Positions 10,801 through 19,208 of a stretch of DNA of 64,000 nt are shown here, piece by piece (the stretch's first letter is position 1; the number at the start of each line of letters is the position of its first letter). The DNA is from Lactonifactor sp. BIOML-A5 (GTDB taxonomy: Bacteria; Bacillota; Clostridia; Lachnospirales; Lachnospiraceae). The notes beneath the pieces are model-generated. The model was given only the letters and a program-made list of their open reading frames with translations. It was not told the DNA's origin and did not search any database. The position numbers were made by a program, and so were the translations under genes. The stretch is taken from positions 1-64,000 of the forward strand of contig NZ_WKYV01000004.1 in assembly GCF_009677585.1 (NCBI RefSeq), read 5' to 3'.

Positions 10801-11501
10801 TAGAGGAAAGGTTTGCCTTCACGTATCCCTATGAGCATCTGCGGGATGTCCCGGTTAAGGTGACCGTGTCAGAAGTGAAAAGCGGGCGTCTTGGGAGAGA
10901 AGACTCCTTTGAGCTGCTGGAGGAGTCCCCCATTATTCCCTATGTACCTGATTTTATGAAAGAAGAGCAGGGAGAACTCTCCGGTGCGGCAAGGGGGACG
11001 GCCTATCACCGGCTCCTGGAGTGGCTGGATTATGAAAAAGCAGAAAGCCCGGAGGCAGTGGAAGCCCAGATTATGGCTCTTACCAGTCAGGGGAAACTGA
11101 CGGAGGAGATGGCCCGATGCATCAGTGTAAAACAGATATGGGAGTTTTGCTGTTCCCCTTTGGGAAAAAGAATGAAGGAGGCAGCAAGGGCCGGGGAGCT
11201 ATACCGGGAACAGCAATTTATGATGAGTGTACCTGCTGCCAGCCTGAATGAGCGCTGGGCCGCTGACGAGACGGTGGTGGTTCAGGGGATCATAGACGGA
11301 TTCTTTCGGGAAGAGGACGGCATTGTACTGGTTGATTACAAGACAGACTGGGTTCCTGAAAGGGAGGAAGGCTTTCTCAAAGAGAAATATGGGGCGCAGC
11401 TGGATGTGTATGCAGAGGCGTTGGAACGGCTTATCGGAGGGAAAATGAAAGAAAAAATTATCTATTCTTTTTATCTGGGAAAAGGAATACTGGTAAAATA
11501 A
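7857..11501 (+). CDS. addA: ATP-dependent helicase/nuclease AddAB, subunit A
   Basis: AddA is the UvrD-type motor and 5'-strand nuclease of the AddAB complex. The 1214-residue protein has Walker A AAGSGKT at 25-31, the DEYQDSN Walker B, the SIHKSKGLEFP motif, LYVALTRAKEKL, and a C-terminal RecB-family nuclease with the DYK residues Asp1160 and Lys1162. The AAGGAGG at 7841-7847 fixes the start at ATG 7857 rather than the ATG at 7827. The gene ends just before an AT-rich stretch that leads into the amino-acid symporter gene. Confidence 0.95.
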   Translation: MGVQWTKEQRQVIELRNRNILVSAAAGSGKTAVLVERIISMITDPLHPIDIDRLLIVTFTKAAAQEMRERIGAAIEGCLEDEPGNEHLQRQTSLIHSAQIMTIDSFCSYVVRNYFHLTDLDPGYRMGEEGEMKLLKADVAAEVLEEAYAGKEEDFLEFIESYSTGKTDEGIEEMILKLYEFSMSYPWPGEWLQACRQAYRAENIEELESSPFMKILACDTRHVLEEGKEILRQAVRIAGGEDGPYMYLEALESDLRQVEALLAAETYRKRWEGFSKLKFQRLSSKKDKTVSDNSRELVKELRNQAKESLKELGEQYYFSEPEEVIQNIRQAAVPVQVLIDLTLRFQAAFAAKKREKNILDFSDLEHFALDILVEHRTEGDVPSGAAGELADRYEEILIDEYQDSNYVQEKLLTSVSRLAQGRYNLFMVGDVKQSIYRFRLARPELFMEKFHRYTLEDSECQRIDLHKNFRSRKEVLSGVNFIFRQIMGEELGGVEYNDEAALYPGASFPEKTDGEEFLSPEVLLVEKDDKEWREMESEENDRELEARAVASRILEIVGREQVLDKKTGTYRPARYGDCVILLRTISGWADVFGRILNGKGIPVNVTSRTGYFSALEVVTVLNYLHICDNPRQDIPLAGVLTSPLGGFSSEEMAVMKGACRELSLYDSLAAWEEGAVGKLEEGKELTELEEKIHHFFSLYERLREKVPYTPIHQLIKDILRETGYMEYARALPEGEIRGANLQMLMEKAMDFEKTSYRGLFNFIRYIEYLQKYSVDFGEANVSSENEDTVRIMSIHKSKGLEFPIVFVGGMGKRFNQQDARSKLVLHPDLGIGADCMDHRLRTKCPTLNKKIIQRQTVLENLGEELRVLYVALTRAKEKLILTGTIDHLEKKKASWQMLGSREEELLPYGVLSKAGCYWDWILPALFRHRGKEEESLFQIKCISPLALVEEEAVEQGMRMVQRERFLHWDTKIVYDRDAARDIEERFAFTYPYEHLRDVPVKVTVSEVKSGRLGREDSFELLEESPIIPYVPDFMKEEQGELSGAARGTAYHRLLEWLDYEKAESPEAVEAQIMALTSQGKLTEEMARCISVKQIWEFCCSPLGKRMKEAARAGELYREQQFMMSVPAASLNERWAADETVVVQGIIDGFFREEDGIVLVDYKTDWVPEREEGFLKEKYGAQLDVYAEALERLIGGKMKEKIIYSFYLGKGILVK

Positions 11502-11548
11502 TAAAAAATATGTTAAAATATTATAAATTATATCTGAAGTGCAGCGTC

Positions 11549-11586
11549 AAAGGGGACGACATCTGGTTTGGTGTCCGTCCCCTTTT
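11549..11586 (+). other. Hairpin in the leader of the AGCS symporter gene
   Basis: Arms 11549-11558 and 11576-11585 pair over 10 bp, with a further 3 bp inside (59-61 with 72-74). The right arm ends in TTTT. It lies 40 bases ahead of the next start codon, so it could end addA transcription or attenuate the symporter. I do not see a glycine riboswitch here. Confidence 0.45.
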
Positions 11587-11624
11587 GCCTGTACTGCTCA
11601 GATATAGAAAAAGGAGGGAATAGG

Positions 11625-13025
11625 ATGAGTTTTTCAGATGTGTTGTCAAAGGTAAATGATTTTGTATGGGGGCCTGTAATGCTGGTCCTTTTAGTGGGGA
11701 CCGGACTGTTTCTTACCATACGTCTGAAGTTTTTGCCCTGGAGGAATCTGGGATTCGCCCTGCGGTCCGTTTTCTCAAGGCCTGACAGAAGCAAGGACGA
11801 AAGCGAGGGTGATATTACGCCCTTTCAGTCCCTGATGACGGCCCTTGCGGCAACCATTGGCACAGGAAATATTGTGGGCGTTGCCACTGCTATGGTTCTC
11901 GGCGGTCCCGGTGCTATTGTGTGGATGTGGATCAGTGCTTTGTTTGGTTTGTCAACGAAATATGCGGAGAGTGTCCTGGCCGTGAAATACAGAGAGGTGA
12001 ACGACGCGGGGGAGATGGCAGGCGGGCCTATGTACGCTATGAAAAATGGATTTAAGAGGAAATGGATTGGCACTCCTCTGGCAACCCTTTTTGCAGTATT
12101 TGCAGTTCTTGCCTCTTTTGGAATTGGAAATATGACACAGGCCAACTCTATTGCGGGAGCTCTGCATAGTACTTTCGGCGTCCCAAAGATGATAACAGGG
12201 GCCATAATCACAGTGCTGGCCATTATCATTCTGCTTGGGGGCATCAAGAGCATAGGAAGGGTATGTGAAAAGATTGTACCTTTTATGGCGGTTCTATATT
12301 TTGTCTCCGGAATTGTTGTAATTATCATAAACATAAAAAATCTGCCCTCCGGAGCAGCAGAAATCTTTTCCATGGCATTTTCTGTGAAAGCAGTGGCAGG
12401 AGGCGTGGGAGGAAGCGTTGTGGCAAGTATGCTTCAGGCTATGAGATGGGGCGTTGCAAGAGGGGTATTCTCGAACGAAGCCGGCCTTGGATCTGCGCCA
12501 ATCGCGGCTGCCGCTGCCAAAACGGATCATCCCTCCCGTCAGGGATATATCAATATGACGGGTACGTTTTTTGACACCCTGGTGGTCTGTTCTGTAACCG
12601 GTCTGGTAATTGCCTCTTCCGGAGTACTGGGACAGATGAACGAGGCTACCGGAGAACTTCTCACGGGTGCGGATCTCACCATTGCTGCCTTTCGCACAGC
12701 TCTTGGCAGTGCCGGAGGCTGGCTGGTTTCCATTGGCATTATGCTGTTTGCGTTCTCTACGATTCTGGGATGGGAATATTATGGGGAAAAGTCACTGGAA
12801 TTTCTCGTCCGCTCCACAAAGGCCAATAAGGTATACCGCCTGTTTTTCTCTCTGATTGCCTTTGTGGGGGCGACGACTACACTTCAGATTGTCTGGGATT
12901 TTTCGGACACAATGAATGGACTCATGGCCATCCCGAATCTAATCTGTCTGCTGGTACTCAGCAATGTTGTGGCAAAAGAATGCTTTGAATTTCAGAAAAA
13001 TGAAGTGAAGAAGGACAGATTCTAA
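11625..13025 (+). CDS. AGCS family sodium:alanine/glycine symporter
   Basis: This is a 466-residue, multi-helix inner membrane protein of the alanine/glycine:cation symporter family, which imports alanine or glycine with Na+. Family signatures are visible: the GTGNIVGVATA turn in the first third, GGPMYAM, the GIGNMTQANS helix and SNEAGLGSAP in the substrate region. The ATG at 11625 sits behind AAGGAGGG; an upstream in-frame ATG at 11568 lies in the leader hairpin and is not used. It converges with pilT, the two stops overlapping by 4 bases. The exact amino acid transported cannot be read from the sequence. Confidence 0.92.
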   Translation: MSFSDVLSKVNDFVWGPVMLVLLVGTGLFLTIRLKFLPWRNLGFALRSVFSRPDRSKDESEGDITPFQSLMTALAATIGTGNIVGVATAMVLGGPGAIVWMWISALFGLSTKYAESVLAVKYREVNDAGEMAGGPMYAMKNGFKRKWIGTPLATLFAVFAVLASFGIGNMTQANSIAGALHSTFGVPKMITGAIITVLAIIILLGGIKSIGRVCEKIVPFMAVLYFVSGIVVIIINIKNLPSGAAEIFSMAFSVKAVAGGVGGSVVASMLQAMRWGVARGVFSNEAGLGSAPIAAAAAKTDHPSRQGYINMTGTFFDTLVVCSVTGLVIASSGVLGQMNEATGELLTGADLTIAAFRTALGSAGGWLVSIGIMLFAFSTILGWEYYGEKSLEFLVRSTKANKVYRLFFSLIAFVGATTTLQIVWDFSDTMNGLMAIPNLICLLVLSNVVAKECFEFQKNEVKKDRF

Positions 13026-14074
13026 AGCTTGCGTTTCAGCATCTCCGCATTTGAGGCGTGACTGAGAGCGGTGTCTTTGGAGATTATCCCATCTTTGTAA
13101 AGCCTCAGCAGATTTGCATCTGTAGAGATCATATCCTCTGTGGTGGAGGAATAGATAAGTCCCTCAATCTGTGGCACCTTGTTATCACGAATCATATTAC
13201 GGATGGCAGGTGTCACTTTCATTATCTCAAATACAGGTACCAGCCTGCCGTCTGTGGCAGGCACCAGCTGCTGAGTCACTACTGCCTGCAGGCACATAGA
13301 AAGCTGTACGGCAATCTGCCGTTGCTGGTTAGAGGGAAACACATCGATAATTCGGTCGATGGTATTGGCAGCGCCTATGGTATGCAGCGTTGAAATGATA
13401 AGATGGCCTGTTTCCGCGGCAGTCATGGCCACGTTGATGGTCTCATAATCTCTCATTTCCCCCAGCAGAATCACATCAGGACTCTGGCGCAGGGTGGCTC
13501 TGAGGGCTGTGACATAGCTTTCCGTATCTGTATTAATCTCTCTTTGGCTTACAATGCTTTTTTTATGGCTGTGAAGAAATTCCAGAGGGTCCTCAAGGGT
13601 CATAATATGACGTGCCAATGAATTGTTAATGGCGTCAACAATGCAGGCCAGAGTCGTTGACTTGCCGCTTCCGGCAGGGCCTGTGATGAGCACAAGGCCT
13701 TTGGAGAGCTGGCCCAGGCGTATAATGTTGGCAGGGATTCCCAGATCCGTGGGGTTTGGAAGCTGGAAGGTAATAATCCTTACAACAGCAGCCAGGGAAC
13801 CTCTCTGTTTATATGTGCTCACACGGAAACGTGACATTCCTTTGATAGAAAAGGAAAAGTCGTCATCCCCGCTTTCCATAAACGGTCGGATCTCCCGGTT
13901 ATCTGCTAATTTATAGATACTTCTGATGATTTCTTTGGTATCAGGGGGGAGCAGCCTCTGCTCCTCATGCACCAGGACCCCGTTGATTCTGTAAGAGAGG
14001 GGGAGGCCGGCGATGATAAAGATGTCAGAAGCTCCTTTCTGTGTGGCGTTTCCTAATAATTCTAATACATCCAT
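13022..14074 (-). CDS. pilT: PilT-type type IV pilus/secretion ATPase
   Basis: PilT ATPases are cytoplasmic hexamers that depolymerise type IV pili. The 350-residue product has Walker A GPAGSGKST (132-140), an Asp box, Walker B VILLGEMRD (201-209), STLHTIGA with the His box, and AIRNMIRDNK (290-299), the motif that marks PilT retraction ATPases within the GspE family. It is the last gene of a seven-gene minus-strand run. No PilB-type extension ATPase is encoded nearby, so either one is elsewhere or this enzyme powers the whole machine. Confidence 0.9.
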   Translation of the reverse strand: MDVLELLGNATQKGASDIFIIAGLPLSYRINGVLVHEEQRLLPPDTKEIIRSIYKLADNREIRPFMESGDDDFSFSIKGMSRFRVSTYKQRGSLAAVVRIITFQLPNPTDLGIPANIIRLGQLSKGLVLITGPAGSGKSTTLACIVDAINNSLARHIMTLEDPLEFLHSHKKSIVSQREINTDTESYVTALRATLRQSPDVILLGEMRDYETINVAMTAAETGHLIISTLHTIGAANTIDRIIDVFPSNQQRQIAVQLSMCLQAVVTQQLVPATDGRLVPVFEIMKVTPAIRNMIRDNKVPQIEGLIYSSTTEDMISTDANLLRLYKDGIISKDTALSHASNAEMLKRKL

Positions 14075-14096
14075 AGAGTTATCCTTTCTGATTCAA

Positions 14097-14594
14097 TTAT
14101 TCCCCTTCCGGATCCAGAAGATTCAGAGAATCATCAGGTTTCCAGTCTTTCACAGAAACTTCCTTCCAGCTGATAATTCTGCAGAGGGGATCCTGCAGCT
14201 GTCTGGGGAAGACAACTTCCAGATCGCACTCTAAAATAAAATCCTCATTGACCGGGATTTGGTAAGAGATGACAGGTGCCCGGGAGGGATCCGGGAATTT
14301 TGCCCGGACTCCTTCCATATCCTTAAGTGCTTCATAGGCATCCTGGTAGTATTCGGCGGGAGTATCGGCAGGAATTTCTGTAAGGGCAGTCTGTATCTCT
14401 GCCAGAAGCTCCTCTCCTCTATTGCAGGCAGTGTAATAGTCAGATGTTCTGTCTGCAATTTTTTCGGCATAAGTAAGGCTTGCCCTGGAACTTGCCAGTG
14501 ACAGCATAGCGAAGGTTACCAGACATAGTATTATAAAGATGACGAGTATGGAAGAGGTTCCCATAGTAACAACAGGTTGTTTCTTTTTCTCCAT
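14097..14594 (-). CDS. Single-pass membrane protein of the pilus locus
   Basis: The 165-residue protein has a lysine-rich start, one N-terminal membrane helix (about residues 12-34) followed by a helical segment and a mixed C-terminal domain. I do not recognise a named family. Its position, 22 bases upstream of pilT in the same transcript, and its pilin-like layout of short tail, helix and globular domain suggest a minor pseudopilin or an assembly factor. No prepilin cleavage Gly and no Glu at +5 are evident. The ATG follows AAAGGA. Confidence 0.6.
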   Translation of the reverse strand: MEKKKQPVVTMGTSSILVIFIILCLVTFAMLSLASSRASLTYAEKIADRTSDYYTACNRGEELLAEIQTALTEIPADTPAEYYQDAYEALKDMEGVRAKFPDPSRAPVISYQIPVNEDFILECDLEVVFPRQLQDPLCRIISWKEVSVKDWKPDDSLNLLDPEGE

Positions 14595-14621
14595 GACATG
14601 TCCTTTCTGCAGACGGTTTTG

Positions 14622-15059
14622 TTATCGGGCGAGAGACAGATAACGGTTAACGTCCAGCTCATAGATACAATCCTTGCCCCGGATATCTGTTACCTCTATG
14701 TGGGAATACAGCATCTGCGGCTGAAAAGACAGATCCGCCCGAAGCAGGTATTTGGCATCTTTCTTTTTGCAGAAGTCCCACTCACTATCATAGTAGAGCC
14801 GGAAGCCATGAGTGTCAACAACGGCGTCGGGCAGAAATTCGCTGACTGCGGAGGAACTGCAGTCGGTAGTACGGATCACCTCCGCAGCACTCTGGGCCTG
14901 GCTGACTGCCTGGTTCAGATCTGCGGCCTCTCTGGTGAGAAGATGGGACTTCACAAACAACTGAACACAGACTGCGCTGGCCAGTGAGAAGAATAAAATT
15001 GCGATCATGAGTTCCATAAGGAACAAACTGGAACGTTTTGCCGGATTATGAGTTTTCAT
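14622..15059 (-). CDS. Minor pilin-like protein
   Basis: The 145-residue protein starts with a short basic leader (KTHNPAKRSS) then a helix LFLMELMIAILFF carrying a glutamate inside the hydrophobic run, the hallmark of type IV pilins and pseudopilins. The helix runs into an amphipathic segment (residues 30-50) and a C-terminal beta domain with two cysteines. The Gly normally preceding the cleavage site is absent, as in some ComGF-like minor pilins. AGAGGAG supports the start. Likely a structural minor subunit of the locus. Confidence 0.6.
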   Translation of the reverse strand: MKTHNPAKRSSLFLMELMIAILFFSLASAVCVQLFVKSHLLTREAADLNQAVSQAQSAAEVIRTTDCSSSAVSEFLPDAVVDTHGFRLYYDSEWDFCKKKDAKYLLRADLSFQPQMLYSHIEVTDIRGKDCIYELDVNRYLSLAR

Positions 15060-15080
15060 TTGATTACTCCTCTGGGATAT

Positions 15081-15566
15081 TCAGGAACTATGGGTTCCTA
15101 TGAGAAGGGAACTTTTGCTGCCGCCCGTATCTTCCACAGTAAAGCGGTACAGATTCTGTCCCAATTCTTCTACAGTAAAATCATTCACGGTAAGTATTTC
15201 CTGGCCGCTGCCGTCGGGTACAACAGCCCCCTCTTTTGTGTATAACTCCTTGAGCTGTCTTCCTTCGTAGAGATAAATATAAGTGATATACGCAGTATCC
15301 TCAATCTCCTGTCGGATTACCAGGGCCTGGTGGCCCTGAAAACTGCCCACGCTTACATTCCCGCTTGTATCATTCTGTCTGATTTTTTCCGACAGATACG
15401 TAAGAGCAGTGCTCCGGGTATGATACGTATTCGATTCTGATACTGCGGACTGATAGACATCCGCCCCCATAATAACTACCATCAGGGCGGAGGCTGCAAA
15501 TACACAGAAAAGCGCCAGTGTAAATACCAAATCTACCACATGGTTTCTTGATGTTCTTATGTTCAT
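15081..15566 (-). CDS. DUF4860-like membrane protein of the pilus locus
   Basis: The 161-residue product has one N-terminal membrane helix (about residues 10-33) and a beta-rich extracytoplasmic domain. It resembles the DUF4860 group found beside PilT/PilC genes in Clostridia; its role is unknown. Two starts are possible. I use ATG 15566 because GAGGAGG lies 6 bases upstream; ATG 15581 overlaps the stop of the preceding gene but has no ribosome site. It lies between two other small anchored proteins and probably belongs to the same inner-membrane or pilin-like assembly. Confidence 0.65.
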   Translation of the reverse strand: MNIRTSRNHVVDLVFTLALFCVFAASALMVVIMGADVYQSAVSESNTYHTRSTALTYLSEKIRQNDTSGNVSVGSFQGHQALVIRQEIEDTAYITYIYLYEGRQLKELYTKEGAVVPDGSGQEILTVNDFTVEELGQNLYRFTVEDTGGSKSSLLIGTHSS

Positions 15567-15577
15567 ACTGTGCCTCC

Positions 15578-15904
15578 TCATTCCTGTCTGGAAATAACTG
15601 TGATATCAGGCAGAATATTGGATCCGGTGACCTGATAGTCCACATAGAACCGGCTGCTGTCATAGGTAATCCCATAGTGTTCTTTCAGGTATTCCAGGCT
15701 TTCCGGGTACGTGCCTTCTGCTGCATAGCACCGCACTACTGCCTGAGACAGAGCTGTTTTCAGGCTCTTTTCCTGCTCTTTCAGGGAAATCCTTGAGATA
15801 GAAGTAACTCCTGTATAGAATAAGAGCAGAATTCCCGCAAAAATAAGAACGGAAAGCCACAGGTTTCTGGTATTAGGTTGCTTTTTATGCTGAAATCGGG
15901 CCAT
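15578..15904 (-). CDS. Small membrane-anchored protein of the pilus locus
   Basis: This 108-residue protein has a basic N-terminus, one membrane helix (about 17-37), and a helix ending in a YPESLEYLKEHYG segment like those in pilin-type globular domains. I cannot assign a family. AGGAGG precedes the ATG. It follows pilC by 41 bases and its stop overlaps the upstream alternative start of the next gene, so it is part of the same operon. A pseudopilin-like role is inferred from layout and neighbours only. Confidence 0.6.
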   Translation of the reverse strand: MARFQHKKQPNTRNLWLSVLIFAGILLLFYTGVTSISRISLKEQEKSLKTALSQAVVRCYAAEGTYPESLEYLKEHYGITYDSSRFYVDYQVTGSNILPDITVISRQE

Positions 15905-15945
15905 ATGCCTTACCTCCTAATTGCTGCATTGCGGTTCCTACAGGG

Positions 15946-16998
15946 CTATAGACTGGACATAATACCCATAAGCGGCAGAATTACAGACAACAGAATCATA
16001 CCTACAATAATAGAAAGAACAGCTACCAGAGTAGGCTCCAGTACCGAAATCATCCGGTTTATATGGGAATCTACTTCCTCCTCGTACAGGGAGGCTATTT
16101 TATCCATAACAGTTTCCAGGGCACCTGTTTTAAACCCCACGGAGATCATCCGGGAATACAGTCCGGTAAAGAGATGTGAATCTGCCAGGGCCTGGGAGAC
16201 ATCAACGCCGGTATCCATTAATTCCATACAGTTTTTTATCTTGTCCGTCACTTTCGGGTTATCTGCAAGGGCAGATGCCAGTTCCATACTCTGGTGGGTG
16301 TCTAGCCCGCTGCTGAGTGTAAGAGCCATACCTCCTGCAAACCGCCCGGAGGCCATCTTTTCCCAGAGATCTCTGGTGAGGGGAAATGCGCTGAGAAAGG
16401 CGGTCAGCCTTTTTTTGCCGGATTTACCCTTTGCAAAATAAAGATATATAAGGAAGAGGGCAACAAGAATTCCAATAAATACATAGGAGTACCTTCCAAG
16501 AACCTGTCCCAGGTTCATAAGACCTCTGGAAAATCCTGTCATTTCCTGTCCAAGCTGAAGAAAAACCTGGTTGAAGATAGGCAGTACCTTAACAATTAAT
16601 ACTACGATAATAATCAACATCATACCGATCATAATAAAAGGATAGGTAACAGCACTTTTTATAGACTGGGCCACAGATTCCTCCCTTTCATAATATCGGC
16701 TCAGGGAGTCCATGACCTCGTCCAGACGCCCGGACTGTTCCCCCAGTTCTGCCATGTGAAGCATATGAGAGGGAAATGCTCCCGTCTCTGCCAGGGCCTC
16801 CCGAAAGTTTCCTGTGGACTGCAGGGTATTGCAGATGATCCGGAGAATCTCCTTCTCCTGACTGCTGCCGGCATCCTCCAGCATAATGGTAATCCCCTCA
16901 ACAGAAGAAATTCCGGCTTTTAAAATCATAGCCATCTGACTGCAGAAGGAAGACAGCTCTGTATTTGTCAATGGCTTGATGCGGGTATCCTGTGCCAT
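15946..16998 (-). CDS. pilC: Type II secretion/type IV pilus platform protein, PilC/GspF family
   Basis: PilC/GspF is the inner-membrane platform that links the cytoplasmic ATPase to pilin assembly. The 350-residue protein has two repeated T2SSF domains: one starting FCSQMAMILKAGISSVEGI (residues 18-36) and one beginning FAGGMALTLSSGLD. Three membrane segments are visible, including IMIGMMLIIIVVLIV and a C-terminal hydrophobic run. AAAGGAG supports the start. It shares a transcript with the PilT-type ATPase and four small anchored proteins. Confidence 0.92.
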   Translation of the reverse strand: MAQDTRIKPLTNTELSSFCSQMAMILKAGISSVEGITIMLEDAGSSQEKEILRIICNTLQSTGNFREALAETGAFPSHMLHMAELGEQSGRLDEVMDSLSRYYEREESVAQSIKSAVTYPFIMIGMMLIIIVVLIVKVLPIFNQVFLQLGQEMTGFSRGLMNLGQVLGRYSYVFIGILVALFLIYLYFAKGKSGKKRLTAFLSAFPLTRDLWEKMASGRFAGGMALTLSSGLDTHQSMELASALADNPKVTDKIKNCMELMDTGVDVSQALADSHLFTGLYSRMISVGFKTGALETVMDKIASLYEEEVDSHINRMISVLEPTLVAVLSIIVGMILLSVILPLMGIMSSL

Positions 16999-17030
16999 AT
17001 AATCTCCTTTCCAAAATCTTCGATTAACAG

Positions 17031-17966
17031 TTAATAAGAATATTGGAGCGTGTAATTACTTCCGTCCCCAATATACTTTTTCAAATCTTTTGCGCCGTTG
17101 CTGGCTGCAAGCGTGGGATCCATGAGTTCCCAGGACTTACCGTCAAAATGAATAATATTATCCACCCACCCGATTTCGTCCAGATACGTACTGATCCAGG
17201 CATGCTTCAGCTCCTGGGTGTAACCGATCTCCAGTTTCGTCGGAATCCCCTGGGAACGGAACATAGTAGTCATAAGTGAAGCATAGTCAAAGCAGATCCC
17301 TTTTTTGGTCTCCAGTGTTTCATCCACATCAGGAAGATATCCGCTTTTTACGTTATCCGCTTTTTCTTTATCATACTTGACATCTCCGATTACAAAATCA
17401 TAGATCTTTTCTACCACTTCCAAATCAGAATAACAATTCTCCGCCAGGGAGGCAGCTTTTGCCACCGCCAGGGAATCAGCAGTGAAGCGCACATACTGAT
17501 TGGGATACAAAAACGGGGAAAATTCATCGCTTAACGTAACCTCCAGAGGCTGGGAGAATGCAGTGGCATACTGGTCATCTACTACATGCTCCATAATGTC
17601 CACCTGGTATGTGCCGTCTCCACCGGGCAGGGGAAAGACATCATAATCTCCGTTTAGTGACAGTGTATACTTATATACCGTCTGATCCGGCAGGGTGAGA
17701 AGAACCTTTACTAATTCACAGGTACCGGTATACTTCACCATCACATATCCGTCAGAGGTATGGGAGGCATCGATGACAACAGAATCATCTCCGTAGGTCA
17801 CAGTTCCATCAGCCACAGGGGTCAGTATCTGAGGAGTGTTATCTCTGGGTGGACCTTCTGGCTGAGACTCTGTTTGCTTTTCTTTATGACTGCAGCCAAC
17901 AAAAAGGCAGAGGGCAAGTAAAAGAATGGTTATTCTGTATTTGCCGCGGTACTTGCATCTGTCCAT
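17031..17966 (-). CDS. Transglutaminase-like lipoprotein
   Basis: The 311-residue product is a predicted lipoprotein: the signal helix ends in the lipobox LFVGC with Cys25 as the lipidated residue. The C-terminal half is a transglutaminase-like (papain-fold) domain with the triad Cys225 (KKGICFDYA), His255 (KHAWIS) and Asp283 (ELMDPT). Residues 50-150 look like a beta domain. Such surface enzymes crosslink or cleave proteins or cell-wall peptides; the substrate is unknown. TAGGAGG precedes the ATG. It heads the pilus operon, 32 bases before pilC, so it may act on pilus or wall proteins. Confidence 0.8.
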   Translation of the reverse strand: MDRCKYRGKYRITILLLALCLFVGCSHKEKQTESQPEGPPRDNTPQILTPVADGTVTYGDDSVVIDASHTSDGYVMVKYTGTCELVKVLLTLPDQTVYKYTLSLNGDYDVFPLPGGDGTYQVDIMEHVVDDQYATAFSQPLEVTLSDEFSPFLYPNQYVRFTADSLAVAKAASLAENCYSDLEVVEKIYDFVIGDVKYDKEKADNVKSGYLPDVDETLETKKGICFDYASLMTTMFRSQGIPTKLEIGYTQELKHAWISTYLDEIGWVDNIIHFDGKSWELMDPTLAASNGAKDLKKYIGDGSNYTLQYSY

Positions 17967-18048
17967 GAATCAGCCTCCTACCTGTTTGTTATAAATATCC
18001 TATTTGAACTATTTTAACACAGATAAAAAATAAAAAAAATACTTTGTA

Positions 18049-18088
18049 AATACTATTGACAAAACCATATTATATAACGTATAGTATT
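18049..18088 (+). promoter_or_regulatory. padR promoter bracketed by an inverted repeat
   Basis: TTGACA (18056-18061) and TATAGT (18080-18085) are 18 bases apart. The arms AATACTAT (18049-18056) and ATAGTATT (18081-18088) form an inverted repeat that covers both promoter boxes. This fits an operator where a PadR dimer would block its own promoter; that is inference. Confidence 0.6.
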
Positions 18089-18156
18089 AAATATAAAATA
18101 ATATTACAAAAAAAATAATAATATATTTTTTATAATGATTGGAAAGGAGTGGTTTT

Positions 18157-18477
18157 ATGGTATTTAATACAGGTGCCGCCTTGCTGGACGCAATTGTGCT
18201 GGCCGTTGTATCCAGAGAGACAGACGGTACATACGGATATAAAATCACCCAGGATGTACGCCAGGTTCTGGAAGTATCAGAGTCAACGCTCTATCCTGTA
18301 TTGCGCAGACTTCAAAAAGATGCATGTCTGGAGGTCTATGATATGGAATACGGAGGAAGAAACCGAAGATATTATCAGGTAACAGAAAAAGGAATCGCGC
18401 AGCTGGATTTATACAGGAAGGAATGGAAAAACTATTCCGGCAAAATTACGCAGATGTTCGAGGGAGGGAGAGTATAA
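18157..18477 (+). CDS. PadR family transcriptional regulator
   Basis: The 106-residue protein is a PadR-type winged-helix repressor: YGYKITQDV, the recognition region ESTLYPVLRRLQKD, and the wing GGRNRRYYQVTEKG. AAAGGAG at 18142-18148 selects ATG 18157 over an in-frame TTG at 18139. The stop overlaps the next start by one base (TAATG), so translation is coupled to a DUF1700 protein, a pairing common in Firmicutes where the regulator controls a membrane cassette. The inducer is unknown. Confidence 0.9.
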   Translation: MVFNTGAALLDAIVLAVVSRETDGTYGYKITQDVRQVLEVSESTLYPVLRRLQKDACLEVYDMEYGGRNRRYYQVTEKGIAQLDLYRKEWKNYSGKITQMFEGGRV

Positions 18478-19208
18478 TGAACAGAATTGAATTTATGAAG
18501 CAGCTTGAGCGGCTGCTCTGGGATATTCCGGAACAAGAGTGCCGGGATGCCATAGATTTCTACAACGCTTATTTTGATGATGCCGGCCCCGAGAATGAGG
18601 CGCAGGTAATCAGTGAACTGGGGAGTCCGGGGAAGGTAGCCGCGATTATCAAAGCGGATTTGAAGGGGAGCGCCCAGACAGAAACTTACGGAGAATATAC
18701 AGAGACAGGATACCAGGATCACCGTTTTTCCGGGGGTACCCAGGTACCTGACAGGACGAATGTTATCCGTGAGAGAGAGGAAAGCGGCCGAAGGAGAAAC
18801 CGGGGATATCAGGGCAGACAGACAAGGAGCGGAGGAAATCTGGCTCTGGTGATCGTGATTTTGGTATTTACAAGTCCCGTATGGTTGGGTCTGGCCGGAG
18901 GAATCCTTGGAATTGTGTTTGGCCTGGTGTTTGGAATCCTTGGAGTGGTTCTGGGGATTGGAGCTGGCTCCCTGGGACTTCTGGCCGGAGGAGGAGCGGT
19001 AATTGTTTCCGGGATCTTGAAAATAGCGTCCAATCCTGCAGTAGGGCTTGCCTCCTCAGGAGCCGGGTTCCTTATGGTGGCAATAGGCATAATGCTTCTG
19101 GTGGCTTTTCTCTGGGTAGTGGCAAAGCTTCTTCCTATGTCCCTTCGGGCTGTGGTTGGATTGTGCCAGAGGATTTTTCACCGTGGCAGAGGAGGTGACA
19201 AGAGATGA
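18477..19208 (+). CDS. DUF1700 (HAAS-type) membrane protein
   Basis: The 243-residue protein has an N-terminal DUF1700 region (MNRIEFMKQLERLL, then DIPEQECRDAIDFYNAYFDDA), a polar linker rich in Arg and Gly (residues 65-120), and about three glycine-rich membrane helices. The start is the ATG overlapping the padR stop; an earlier in-frame ATG at 18423 lies inside padR. DUF1700 proteins often sit between a PadR regulator and a DUF4097 protein, and may sense or assist envelope processes. No enzymatic motif is seen. Confidence 0.85.
   Translation: MNRIEFMKQLERLLWDIPEQECRDAIDFYNAYFDDAGPENEAQVISELGSPGKVAAIIKADLKGSAQTETYGEYTETGYQDHRFSGGTQVPDRTNVIREREESGRRRNRGYQGRQTRSGGNLALVIVILVFTSPVWLGLAGGILGIVFGLVFGILGVVLGIGAGSLGLLAGGGAVIVSGILKIASNPAVGLASSGAGFLMVAIGIMLLVAFLWVVAKLLPMSLRAVVGLCQRIFHRGRGGDKR

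Noticed and set aside
11500..11625. Glycine riboswitch upstream of the AGCS symporter
   Set aside because: Expected for some symporters of this family, but the conserved glycine aptamer blocks are not present; only a hairpin is seen.
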